Source of the DNA: Azospirillaceae bacterium
Lineage (GTDB): Bacteria > Pseudomonadota > Alphaproteobacteria > Azospirillales > Azospirillaceae
NCBI GenBank assembly: GCA_028281465.1
Contig: JANQJV010000360.1
Coordinates: 1 to 47,861 of the forward strand
Length of the DNA stretch: 47,861 nt
Direction of reading: 5' to 3'
Within the stretch, counting starts at the first letter, position 1. Each line of letters begins with the position of its first letter. The position numbers were made by a program, and so were the translations under genes. This document shows positions 26,887 to 35,600 of the stretch, in pieces. The notes below the pieces were generated by a model. It saw nothing but the letters and a program-made list of their open reading frames with translations, was not told the DNA's origin and made no database searches.

Positions 26887-27634
26887 GCTGCTACCTCCCT
26901 AGGGATGGGGTCGCGCCGTCCCGATTCGGCAGGGTACTGAGCGTTCCTGTGCGGCTTTTCCCGCGCCGACAATCGGTCCGCAGGCTTCGGGCAACCGGTC
27001 ACGGAGGCTGAGTTTTCCCCAAGTCGCACCAACCAAGCGGAGGGGCGAACGGGTCGTGACCAACCTTGAGCGTGCCGATCGACCGAATCAGCCGTAACCT
27101 AATGATTTTTGGCAGCCCACACCAATCACTGGTATTTGATGGGCCGGTGTGTCTCAAGCGCCTTGCGCCCACATTGGGCCGCGGAAAAAGTTCTAGCTAT
27201 TTGATTTTCAAAAAATATCGGTGCGGTACCGGAGGGTGCGGTGCGAGCGTTCCCCCGGTCGCCGCCTCGCCGGCTGCCACCACGCTTGGCGGTTCCGCCT
27301 TCTGCTCCGTGGCTGGACGGGGGGAATGCGCCGTTCGCCGCGGTTGCCGGCGAGGCCTGGTCTTGCAATCGTCTCGACCTAAGACTCTGATTGGTTGGAA
27401 ATCATCCGGATTTCCTCAGAAACACCGAGCATCTGAGTGGTCATGTCCAGGTGCTTGGCCAGGTCGCGTTGTCGATGCCGCCGTTTCCCGTGTCGTGCCG
27501 ACTGCGGCAACAGTGTGCTGATCATGGCGCCGTTATGGCCAGACTGGGCTGCCCATCTTGGTGGTTCACAATCCGCAAGGGACTCTCTGGTCCAACGATC
27601 CCTTTTCTATCCGGTTGTTGAGACGATTTGTTTC
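26887..27634. other. Intergenic region with no supported gene
   Basis: About 750 bases. An ORF at 27066-27521 on the plus strand and one at 27126-27368 on the minus strand both look non-coding (Cys, Ser and Gly-rich, without ribosome binding sites). Part of the region (27240-27360) repeats GCCGGCGAGGC and GGGGGAAxGC in inverted form but not in collinear order. Nothing functional is recognised apart from the probable DUF2189 promoter at the left end. Confidence 0.5.
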
Positions 27635-27661
27635 GGAGCGTCGGCTTGAAGCCGACGCTCC
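27635..27661. repeat. Palindromic REP-type element downstream of rpmG
   Basis: GGAGCGTCGGCTT and its reverse complement around one central base, a perfect 13-bp dyad. The core GGAGCG-CGGC also occurs in the repeat at the window ends (GGAGCGCCGACG..CGTCGGC). It lacks a T tract. Confidence 0.75.
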
Positions 27662-27709
27662 CGATTCCGTGTCGAAACAGGAACAAGTCAGCAATCTAAT
27701 AGATTGAAA

Positions 27710-27877
27710 TCACTTGATTTTTGCCTCCTTGAAGGTCACGTGCTTGCGCGCCCGGGGGTCGTATTTGCGGAACTCAAGTTTGTTGGTCGTCTTCTTCGGG
27801 TTTTTCTTCTTGACATAGAAATACCCGGTGCCTTCCGTGCTGAGCAGACGGATCAAAACGGTTGCTTGCTTGGCCAT
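27710..27877 (-). CDS. rpmG: 50S ribosomal protein L33
   Basis: A 55-residue L33 of the Cys-free type ([20 protein letters not shown], then [19 protein letters not shown] and the end [10 protein letters not shown]). It is a basic component of the large subunit near the E site. The absence of zinc-ribbon Cys indicates the zinc-independent form. The internal ATG at 27877 is taken; a longer ORF to 27961 adds unrelated residues. In many alphaproteobacteria it lies near rnr, as here, with the S41 protease gene between. Confidence 0.97.
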   Translation of the reverse strand: MAKQATVLIRLLSTEGTGYFYVKKKNPKKTTNKLEFRKYDPRARKHVTFKEAKIK

Positions 27878-28018
27878 GGAGTGCGCCCTGCCCTGGTAGT
27901 GACAAAAGCGCACCGACCTTGCCGCTGCGCTTAACAAACCTCCAAAATATCGGTCACCCAAACCCAGGTCAAGGCGGTTGGGGCTGGCATGGCCGCCACG
28001 ACCGATTTTCAGGGAGCG

Positions 28019-29629
28019 CTAGCGCTCGGCCACGATCGTATGGCTGAGTGCGCCGAAATAGAGCTGCCGGTCTCCGAGCAAGGCTTCCGCCACATGCAAG
28101 TCCAGATCCGGGGCATGTGCTTTCCACGGGCAAAGTCGGCGCAGATGGGCCAAGGCCTCCGTGTCTTCCGGTGCTGCATCACGCAGCAGCAGCACCAAAT
28201 GCCGGTCAGCGCCGGCACGGTTGCGCACATCGGCCAAAATGTCCTCTGCATCGGCCGCCTCTTGGCTGGTGCAGATGGTCGGGTGGACACCTTGTCGGTG
28301 CAGTGTATAGCCGGACGGGGCATACAAGCGCGACCAAGTCAGGAACATCTCTGCGTTATTCGGCAAGCGCGTCACCGTTTGGACACTACCCTTGCCGAAC
28401 GATGATGCGCCGACCACGACGGCGCGGCGGCTGTCCTGTAAGGCTGCAGCCACGATCTCCGCAGCCGAAGCCGAGCGACCGTCGAGCAGAACCACCATGG
28501 GCAGCCCGTGCAGGACGTCTTTGCCGGTGGCATCGAAGCGCTGCCAGCTATCCGGGTGCCGGCCGGCGGTGGCAATGATCCGTCCGCGTCGGATGAAGAG
28601 GTCCGCCACCGCCACGGCCTGGTCCAGCAATCCGCCCGGATTGCCGCGCAGGTCGAGGATCACGCCGCGCGCCTTCGCCCCAAGCTGGCCCAGCGTGCGT
28701 TCGATCGCGCGGCGCAGGTTGTGCGTGGTCGCGGCATTGAAGCGCTTGAGCTGCAGGATCGCCACATCGTCATCTACGCGGACGGTTACGGTGTTGGGCA
28801 CGACGCGGGCGCGTTTGATCTGCACGGTGCGCCGGGCCGGGGCGCCGGCTCCGCCGTCCGGTCGGCCGAACTCCAGGGTAACCATGGTTCCGATCGGTCC
28901 GCGCAGACGATTGGAGACGTCGGTCAGGGCGGCGTATCCGACCGGTGTGCCGTCGATGGCAAGGACGACGTCGCCCGACGCCAGCCCAGCCCTGGCGGCC
29001 GGGGTTTGCGGTTCCACCGACCGCACGACAATGCGCCCATCAATGCGGTCGATGATGATGCCAATGCCGCCGAAGCCTTCGCGGGCAGCACGTTCTCGGT
29101 CTGCCTGGTCCGGGCCGGAGTAGCGGGAGTAGTCATCCAGTGAGCCCATGATCGCGTCGAACACGGCCTCATACAGATGGTCGGCCGACGCGCCGCGCAG
29201 CCGCGACGATCGGGTCCGTGCCGCCTTGATCGCTGCCACGGTCAGCATGGCCCAATCCGCCGCATCGTTCCCGTCTGGCTGCGGAAACCGGGCAACTTCG
29301 TCGCGCCCCAAATGCAGCGTAATGCTGCGTTCAGAACGTGCGATCCACAAGTCCGGATCGATATGGGCCAGGCCGCTCAGCCCGCTCACCGTGATGGTGG
29401 TCAAATCGACGGCTTCAAGATAGATCTCTGCGATTCGATCGTAGCCGACGGTGAAGACCTCTTCTCCCAGATGGGCACGGGTCAACCAGGACGCCGCCAA
29501 TGGCGAGGCGGCCCCAGCTACGGCCGCGCTGCCGCGTAGATCCGGCGCACAACCGGCCACGATGAGAAGGGTCGCAGCGATCACGCCGATGCAGGCGCGG
29601 CAGGCGAGAAGGCGACGTGCTGATCCCAT
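28019..29629 (-). CDS. S41 family C-terminal processing peptidase, lipoprotein
   Basis: A 536-residue tail-specific protease. The signal peptide ends in the lipobox VAGC (acylated Cys about 26), so the enzyme is tethered on the periplasmic side. A PDZ domain (about 195-275, FGGIGIIID, AGLASGDVVLAIDGTPV) is followed by the peptidase core. Ser388 in SASAAEIV and Lys413 in FGKGSVQT form the catalytic dyad (25 residues apart, as in CtpA/CtpB). It would trim or degrade envelope proteins. ATG 29629 is preferred, because the longer ORF from 29761 adds Arg-rich residues in front of an otherwise complete signal peptide. It lies between rnr and rpmG on the same strand. It is divergent from the usual CtpA at the N-terminus. 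Confidence 0.9.
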   Translation of the reverse strand: MGSARRLLACRACIGVIAATLLIVAGCAPDLRGSAAVAGAASPLAASWLTRAHLGEEVFTVGYDRIAEIYLEAVDLTTITVSGLSGLAHIDPDLWIARSERSITLHLGRDEVARFPQPDGNDAADWAMLTVAAIKAARTRSSRLRGASADHLYEAVFDAIMGSLDDYSRYSGPDQADRERAAREGFGGIGIIIDRIDGRIVVRSVEPQTPAARAGLASGDVVLAIDGTPVGYAALTDVSNRLRGPIGTMVTLEFGRPDGGAGAPARRTVQIKRARVVPNTVTVRVDDDVAILQLKRFNAATTHNLRRAIERTLGQLGAKARGVILDLRGNPGGLLDQAVAVADLFIRRGRIIATAGRHPDSWQRFDATGKDVLHGLPMVVLLDGRSASAAEIVAAALQDSRRAVVVGASSFGKGSVQTVTRLPNNAEMFLTWSRLYAPSGYTLHRQGVHPTICTSQEAADAEDILADVRNRAGADRHLVLLLRDAAPEDTEALAHLRRLCPWKAHAPDLDLHVAEALLGDRQLYFGALSHTIVAER

Positions 29630-29905
29630 GCCAGTCCCGGTTCCCAATCCGCTGCAATGCCGTGGATATCGGCGGGTCAACGACACCCCGTACCGATCAT
29701 ATCTGCCACGGTGCAGAGCAGTCTGCCATCGTTTCGGTCCCAGAAAAATGCGCCAGCTCATTTTCGGGTCAGTTCACCGCCTTTGCCAAGGGAGGTAATC
29801 CACCGGACCTGCGTTCCAAGGCCGGGCGGGCCCACTGGCCACGCACCGTGCATTCACCGCATGGCTTAATCCGATTGTCGTCGAAAATCGTGCGGGGAGC
29901 CATGC

Positions 29906-32164
29906 TCAACCGCGATGTCGCGACCGTGGAGCTTTTGTCTTGCTGCGGCGTGTGCCCACGCCGCCACGTCCGGCCGTCGTCGCAGACCGGGATCGGCTTG
30001 TCGCTAGGTCCTGGTCCGGCATGTCGACCAAGGCAAGGATGGTACTGCCGGAGACCGGGTCGGCTTCGACCACGCGAATGGACACGGGCATGCCGGCCTG
30101 CAGCACCTTGCCCCAGCGCTGACCGACCAAGGCTTGGTGCGTTTCGTGGTGTTGGTATCGGTCATCCGACAGGGTGCTTGCGGGAATGAAGCCGTCCGAA
30201 CCGGTCGATTCCAGACGAACAAAGACGCCGGAGCGGTTCACACCCGAGATCCGACCGCTCAGGATGCGATCGCTCTGGCCGGCCAAGAACGCGGCCGTGT
30301 AACGGTCTAAGGCCGATCGTTCCGCCGCGGCTGCACGCCGTTCGGTCATGGATAAATGCTCACCGATCTCATCGAGTCGGGTCGCACTGACGTTGTCCAG
30401 CCCGCCGGCTCCCAGATCGAAGGCGCGGATCAGGGCGCGGTGCACGACAAGGTCGGCATAGCGACGGATCGGCGAGGTGAAATGGGTATAGCGCCGCAGT
30501 GCCAGGCCGAAGTGGCCTATATTGTCCGGCGCGTAGACCGCCTGCGCCTGGCTGCGCAGAACCATTTCCGTGATCAGCGGTCGGTGGGGGTGGTCTTCGG
30601 CCTTCTTGAGCACCTGTGTGAAGTGGATCGGGCGCATGGCCTGGCTCTTGACCAGACGGAGGTCCAGACTGGTCAGGAAATCACGCAGCGATTCCAGCTT
30701 GTCCGGCGACGGCTGGTCGTGCACCCGATACAGGAACGGGACGCTGCGCGCCTCCAACGCTTCCGCCGCGGCCACATTAGCGGCGATCATGAATTCCTCG
30801 ATCAGCCTGTGGCTATCGTAGCGCGATCGGGCCGCGATCGAGGCCACACGGCCGTTGGCATCGAGTTTGATCTCGCGTTCCGGCATGTCCAGGTCCAGCG
30901 TGCCGCGCCGTCGGCGCGCGGCGGCCAGGGGCCGATAGGCGCCGTAAAGCGGGGCGATCACGGTGTCCTGGAACGCCGGGTCGAGGTCCGGTGGTGAGTG
31001 GCCGTCGTGGGCTTGCTGCACCGCCTCGTAGGTAAGGCGGGCCGCCGAGCGCATGATGGCCCGGCAGAAGCGGTGTCGTCGGAGTATGCCGCTCGCATCA
31101 ATCCAAAGATGGACAGCCAGGCACGCCCGATCTTCGTGTGGTCGCAGGGAACAGAGACCATCGGACAGCGCCTCGGGCAGCATGGGAACGACCCGGTCCG
31201 GAAAATAGGCCGAATTGCCGCGGGCCAGGGCAGCCCGGTCGAGGGCACTGCCCGGGCGGACATAGTGGGCCACGTCGGCGATCGCCACCACGAGGTGCCA
31301 ACCGCCTTTATTGTCTGCCGCCGTGTCTGGGGTTGCCCAAACGGCATCGTCGAAGTCCCGGGCGTCGGCACCATCGATGGTGACCAGGGGTAGGCTGCGC
31401 AGGTCCTCGCGGTCTTCGGTCGTGATCGGGTGGCCCCGGTTCGCTTCGTCCAGAGCCTCGGCCGGGAACGCGGTGGGTAAGCCATGGTTGTGGATGGCGA
31501 TCAGACTGGCGGTCTGCGGTTCACCGGTATTGCCCAAAACCTCGAGTATCTTGGCCTGGCGCGGGCCGGCGCTGCGGGTCGCCACCATTTCGGCCAGCAC
31601 CAGGGTGCCGGGTGGCGGGGGCGGTTCCCCCGTTGGGGTGAGTGCATAGTCCGTGCGGGCGCGACGGTCCACCGGCACCAACCGGTGTCCACCCGGCCCC
31701 TCGCGCCAGGTGGCCAGAAAACGGTGCTCACCGCGGTCCAGGCGCCGGATGGTCCGTCCCCGGTAACTGCCGTCGGTTTGGCGTTCCAATCGAGCCAGCA
31801 CACGGTCGCCCGTTGCCAGGGCGGGCCGTCCCCGGCGTTCCGGTGCCATGATGATCGGCGGTGGTGGCGTCTCGTTGTGCCAGTGCGCCGGTTGTGCCGT
31901 GACGTCGCCGTCGGCATCAACGGGGCCGATCACGACGATGGTAACATCCGGCAAGGCTGACGGCGGTGCCAGCCGGTGCCGTCGGCCGCGTTCGACGCTG
32001 CCATCCTGTTCCAAGTCCTTGAGAAGCTGTTTCAGCGCCAGACGGTGGGCACCGGACAGACGAAACGCGCGGGCAATCTCGCGCTTGCCCACTGGCACCG
32101 GGCTTTCGCGGATGAAATCGAGAACCGCCTCACGGCTTGGGAAGGCATTGGGCTTCTCGGTCAT
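29906..32164 (-). CDS. rnr: Ribonuclease R
   Basis: A 752-residue 3'-5' exoribonuclease of the RNB family, degrading structured RNA. N-terminal helix-turn-helix region (about 10-60), cold-shock domains, RNB catalytic domain with the Asp cluster DGADARDFDDAV (about 262-273), and a C-terminal S1 domain (about 640-720). The Arg/Lys-rich tail ends TKAPRSRHRG. Start at ATG 32164 (AGGTGG upstream) rather than the longer GTG 32173. Same-strand neighbour of the S41 protease gene. In related genomes rnr usually directly follows topA; here about 3.4 kb separate them. Confidence 0.96.
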   Translation of the reverse strand: MTEKPNAFPSREAVLDFIRESPVPVGKREIARAFRLSGAHRLALKQLLKDLEQDGSVERGRRHRLAPPSALPDVTIVVIGPVDADGDVTAQPAHWHNETPPPPIIMAPERRGRPALATGDRVLARLERQTDGSYRGRTIRRLDRGEHRFLATWREGPGGHRLVPVDRRARTDYALTPTGEPPPPPGTLVLAEMVATRSAGPRQAKILEVLGNTGEPQTASLIAIHNHGLPTAFPAEALDEANRGHPITTEDREDLRSLPLVTIDGADARDFDDAVWATPDTAADNKGGWHLVVAIADVAHYVRPGSALDRAALARGNSAYFPDRVVPMLPEALSDGLCSLRPHEDRACLAVHLWIDASGILRRHRFCRAIMRSAARLTYEAVQQAHDGHSPPDLDPAFQDTVIAPLYGAYRPLAAARRRRGTLDLDMPEREIKLDANGRVASIAARSRYDSHRLIEEFMIAANVAAAEALEARSVPFLYRVHDQPSPDKLESLRDFLTSLDLRLVKSQAMRPIHFTQVLKKAEDHPHRPLITEMVLRSQAQAVYAPDNIGHFGLALRRYTHFTSPIRRYADLVVHRALIRAFDLGAGGLDNVSATRLDEIGEHLSMTERRAAAAERSALDRYTAAFLAGQSDRILSGRISGVNRSGVFVRLESTGSDGFIPASTLSDDRYQHHETHQALVGQRWGKVLQAGMPVSIRVVEADPVSGSTILALVDMPDQDLATSRSRSATTAGRGGVGTRRSKTKAPRSRHRG

Positions 32165-32411
32165 CGTCGCCACCTAAGGCGCCGCTGATTGCTGCGGCGC
32201 AGCATGATGGTCAAGCTGGGCCCCAAGACCGTTTCCCCGCCCAAGCATTTGGTGCATGCCTGCAAATCATGCAGATTCTGCAGGGTAGCGCCCGGAAATT
32301 CGAACCGTCGGATCTCATACGTAAGGCTTATCTCTGGGCCATGGATTTTGCGCCGCAACAACCGCATCCGTGCGGGTCGGTGCTTCGATCGAAGAGCAGG
32401 AGAGAACCATC

Positions 32412-32738
32412 ATGAGCCGCAAACCGCGACAAGCGTCGGTCGACCAAATATCGCTCGACTTCGCCGACATCGAGCGCCGTGCCCATCAACTCCGTGCCGA
32501 GGCGTTTCGAAACATGCTGGTCGGTTTCCGGGACTGGCTGTCCCGCACTTTGTTTTCCTACCATACCGACCACGATACCGGCATCGATGCTTTGTATTCC
32601 ATGAGCGACCGCGAGTTAGCCGACATCGGACTCAGCCGCGGAGATATCCCGAGCATCGCTGACGGGTCTTTCGAAGACAGCCATGGCCGCATGATTTCCA
32701 CGGGGCATCGCGACCTGGAGCACCGGTCGACCGTCTGA
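32412..32738 (+). CDS. DUF1127 domain-containing protein
   Basis: A 108-residue protein whose C-terminal half contains the DUF1127 (YjiS-like) motif: ALYSMSDRELADIGLSRGDI, preceded by basic/aromatic FRDWLSRTLF. The N-terminal half is longer than in most members. In alphaproteobacteria, small DUF1127 proteins act in RNA-related and phosphate/carbon stress regulation, binding RNA through a basic patch; whether this longer one does is unknown. ATG 32412 with AGGAGAG eight bases upstream. It converges on the chemoreceptor gene and diverges from rnr. Confidence 0.88.
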   Translation: MSRKPRQASVDQISLDFADIERRAHQLRAEAFRNMLVGFRDWLSRTLFSYHTDHDTGIDALYSMSDRELADIGLSRGDIPSIADGSFEDSHGRMISTGHRDLEHRSTV

Positions 32739-32825
32739 CCGGTCTGATAATCGGCCTCTCTTTGGTCGTTAGTGTGCGGGTAGACCGGGCCGAATGCAAG
32801 CGATCCGGCCCCACGGGCTTCGTCA

Positions 32826-34415
32826 TCATGTGCCGCGGACCAGCTTGAGGAACGCTGCAACGTCATCGCGAAGCGACTGGAGTTGGTTCGATACGGCACC
32901 GGATGCGGACAGAACCTCGTCGGCGGCCGAATGGCTGGCACCGGCGGCCCCGCGGACGTCCTTTATGTGCTCTGTGACGTCTTGGGTTCCACTCGCCGCC
33001 TGACTGGCGCCGACGGCGATCTCACTCACGGCATTGCGTTGCTGGTCGACCGCCTGTGCGATGCCCTCAGCCAGAAGACGCAATTGACCGATCACGTCGG
33101 CAATATCGCCGATCACTTGCACGGTTTCTTGGGTTGCAGCCTGCACCGTGTTGACCTGTATGGTGATTTCTTCCGTTGCCTTGCCGGTTTGGTTAGCCAG
33201 GTTCTTGACCTCGCTGGCGACCACGCCGAATCCCTTGCCGGCTTCGCCGGCTCGGGCTGCCTCGATGGTGGCGTTCAAAGCCAGCAGGTTGGTCTGATTG
33301 GCGATTCCGTTGATCAGGCTGACCACCTGCTCGATCTGCAGGGCCGCGTCGGATAGGCTTTGGATCATCCGGTTGGCCGCGTCGGCTTTCTCCACCGCGG
33401 AGGCCGAGATCGACGAGGATTGATCCACACGGCTATTGATTTCATCGACCGAAGACGAGAGTTCCTCGGTTGCTGCCGCCACGGTCTGCACGTTGCCGAG
33501 TGCCTGATCGGCCGCGGACACCACCGCTTCCGCCAACTGCAGGGTCTGGGCCGCCGTCTCGGCCATCGATCGCGCGGTACCGTTCAGGTTCTCGGTCGCT
33601 GCGTCGACTTGGTCGATGGCGTCGGAGACCTTGGCATCGAACGCGGTGATCGACTGCGAGAGCGCCTGCGCCTTGCGGTCTTTGGCCGCTTGGCGGGCCC
33701 GGTCGAGACGGCCGATTTCCTGCATCTTCTTGGCATTGGTCTGGAACACGACGATGGCGCGGGCCATGTCGCCGACCTCGTCGGCGCGTTGCAGCGCCGG
33801 GACGGCGACGCCCAGATCGCCCGACGCCAGCGCGGTCATGGCCGCCCGCATCTGCTGCATCGGACGCAGTACCATGCGCAGGCCGATATGCACGACAGCC
33901 ATCACAACGGCAAACATGACCAGGTTGGACAGCACCGCCCGCAACCAATCGGCGTGAACCGCGTCTTCCAGGCTTGAGGTGGCAAAGCCGATTTCGATTC
34001 GGCCCAGAGACTCGTCATCGCGCGTGATCGGTGACGACAGGATGAGCGTGCCGGGCTCGGCGAGTGAGCCATGGTCGTAGGGGACATCATCGTACGGATC
34101 GATGATTTGGGCGCCGCGGAAATTCGGATCCCGCTCAAGGCCTCTGAGGATCTTTCCGATCACCTCATCATCGATGTCCCATAGCGGCGCCGCCAGCGCC
34201 TCGGCCTGCGCCTGCACGAACAGCAAGCTGCGGCTTTCGAACAGCTCGCGCCGCTCGGCGGCACGGCGGCTGGTCTCCAGCACCGTGACGGCCACGAAGG
34301 TGACCGCCATGCCGACCGCCAGAAATGCCATGACCCGAGTGCGGATGCCGAGTCGTGGCCGCCCGGCCGCCGGGCCGGGTGGCCTGGGACCCTTGGCGTG
34401 CTCCGGTTCCGACAT
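32826..34415 (-). CDS. Methyl-accepting chemotaxis protein
   Basis: A 529-residue transducer. Transmembrane segment 1 (about 27-47), a periplasmic sensing region (about 48-163, containing [11 protein letters not shown] and [11 protein letters not shown]), transmembrane segment 2 (164-186), HAMP (about 187-240), and a methyl-accepting domain whose tip is [20 protein letters not shown] (about 371-392). It relays ligand binding to CheW/CheA. ATG 34415 with GGAGGG eight bases upstream is preferred; the longer ORF starts inside the binding-protein gene. A binding-protein gene lies 62 bases upstream on the same strand, which suggests joint sensing. The periplasmic domain is not of an identified type. 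Confidence 0.95.
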   Translation of the reverse strand: MSEPEHAKGPRPPGPAAGRPRLGIRTRVMAFLAVGMAVTFVAVTVLETSRRAAERRELFESRSLLFVQAQAEALAAPLWDIDDEVIGKILRGLERDPNFRGAQIIDPYDDVPYDHGSLAEPGTLILSSPITRDDESLGRIEIGFATSSLEDAVHADWLRAVLSNLVMFAVVMAVVHIGLRMVLRPMQQMRAAMTALASGDLGVAVPALQRADEVGDMARAIVVFQTNAKKMQEIGRLDRARQAAKDRKAQALSQSITAFDAKVSDAIDQVDAATENLNGTARSMAETAAQTLQLAEAVVSAADQALGNVQTVAAATEELSSSVDEINSRVDQSSSISASAVEKADAANRMIQSLSDAALQIEQVVSLINGIANQTNLLALNATIEAARAGEAGKGFGVVASEVKNLANQTGKATEEITIQVNTVQAATQETVQVIGDIADVIGQLRLLAEGIAQAVDQQRNAVSEIAVGASQAASGTQDVTEHIKDVRGAAGASHSAADEVLSASGAVSNQLQSLRDDVAAFLKLVRGT

Positions 34416-34477
34416 GACGGCAACCCTCCATACGGATGGGAATGGCCCTCGGTCCCCAGCGGGGACCGGTGTCGCAT

Positions 34478-35242
34478 TCAGTCGAGGTATTGGGCGACGA
34501 TGGAATCGTAGCGACCATCGGCCTTCAGAGTAGCCAGCGCGGCGTTGAGTGCGATCACGGTGCCAGCCGGCACCGATTTGCGCGAAAACATGAAGTGAAC
34601 CGGCTCTTGGGTCACCGGTGTGGGGTGGATCGTCATCAGGCCGCTGGCGCTTCCGGATTGCACCGCCGCTTGGCCGACGAATCGGTCTTCGATGAAGCCA
34701 TCCAGCCGGCCTGCTTTGGCCTTGCGCACATTGAGCGTGGTGCTTCTGGAAGGTTCCACCTGGGCTGTGAAATCGGTGTTGCCCATGAGCCGGTCGAAGA
34801 GACAACCGTAGGCGTAGTCCGTCACCGTGCCAAGGCGGAACCCGGTGCCGGGCAGATCTTCCAGCCCACCAGGGCCGACAGCGCCGAGCTTGTCGGTGAG
34901 GACGAACAGAACGATCTCGTCGTGCCGATACGCATCCGAGAAACGTGCGAAGGTCTCGCGTTCAGGGGTGATCGATGCACCCATGGCGGCATCGATGCGC
35001 CCGGCTTCCATATCACTGAGTAGCCGGCGCCAGGGCAGTTCTTTGGGCGTCACGGTGCATCCGGCGGCGTCTGCCGTCGCCAGGAACAAATCGACGTCAA
35101 GGCCGGTCACGGTGCCGTCACGCTCAAGCTGGAATGGGGCGAAATCCTCCCAGCCAAGGCGGATGGAGCAGGCGTTTGCCGTGGCGGCCGACAGACCGAA
35201 GGCGAGAACCAGGGTCGTGGCCATGACGGGGGCATTGCGCAT
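34478..35242 (-). CDS. Periplasmic solute-binding protein (family 3 type)
   Basis: A 254-residue protein with a Sec signal peptide (cleaved near ANA24; Cys25 follows, but no lipobox). The mature part has the two-lobe amino-acid binding-protein pattern: [59 protein letters not shown], then the second-lobe strand RLDGFIEDR. No ABC permease or ATPase gene is adjacent. Its nearest companion is a chemoreceptor gene 62 bases downstream in the same direction. A receptor-accessory role, presenting a ligand to the transducer, is therefore a better guess than transport. ATG 35242 is preceded by AAGGAACC. Confidence 0.87.
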   Translation of the reverse strand: MRNAPVMATTLVLAFGLSAATANACSIRLGWEDFAPFQLERDGTVTGLDVDLFLATADAAGCTVTPKELPWRRLLSDMEAGRIDAAMGASITPERETFARFSDAYRHDEIVLFVLTDKLGAVGPGGLEDLPGTGFRLGTVTDYAYGCLFDRLMGNTDFTAQVEPSRSTTLNVRKAKAGRLDGFIEDRFVGQAAVQSGSASGLMTIHPTPVTQEPVHFMFSRKSVPAGTVIALNAALATLKADGRYDSIVAQYLD

Positions 35243-35287
35243 GTCCGGTTCCTTTTCTTGGTGTGTGAAGCAAAAATGACATGATAT

Positions 35288-35312
35288 CCATCACCACTGT
35301 GCGCGGTGATGG
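35288..35312. promoter_or_regulatory. Inverted repeat upstream of the binding-protein gene
   Basis: CCATCACC (35288-35295) and GGTGATGG (35305-35312) face each other across nine bases, about 45 bases before the start codon of the minus-strand binding-protein gene. It could be an operator or leader hairpin. The arm sequence resembles the 12112-12128 dyad, with arms in swapped order. Confidence 0.4.
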
Positions 35313-35600
35313 CGAAACAACAATGAACACTGAATGCACTCGAGGCCCTGTGCCAGGGCAGATCGGTCCGACAGGAGACCATAGTACCTAATCAACCACC
35401 ATACGATACGGTACGGGCGGGGACGACCTATTCCATGTTGGCCGCGTAGTCTCGGTCGTGATTCAAAGACATTGCGACTGGTGGCAGGTGGTCTGCGGTT
35501 GACAGTGGACGGGAACATGGGGACGACGGACGGCGGTCCGTTCGGCGCCGGTCGTGAATCGGCCGCGCGAACTCAACGGCGTGTGCCACGGGGATCGGAC
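35313..35600. other. Intergenic region between topA and the binding-protein gene
   Basis: About 290 bases without a gene. It presumably contains the promoter of the binding-protein/chemoreceptor unit. No clear -35/-10 pair and no terminator for topA could be assigned. Confidence 0.4.

Noticed and set aside
27066..27521. Plus-strand ORF of 151 codons
   Set aside because: No ribosome binding site, Gly/Ser/Cys-rich and no family pattern; region probably non-coding.
32250..32330. Possible tRNA-like GGTTCGAAT on the minus strand upstream of the DUF1127 gene
   Set aside because: No T-arm pairing, acceptor stem or anticodon arm could be built around it.
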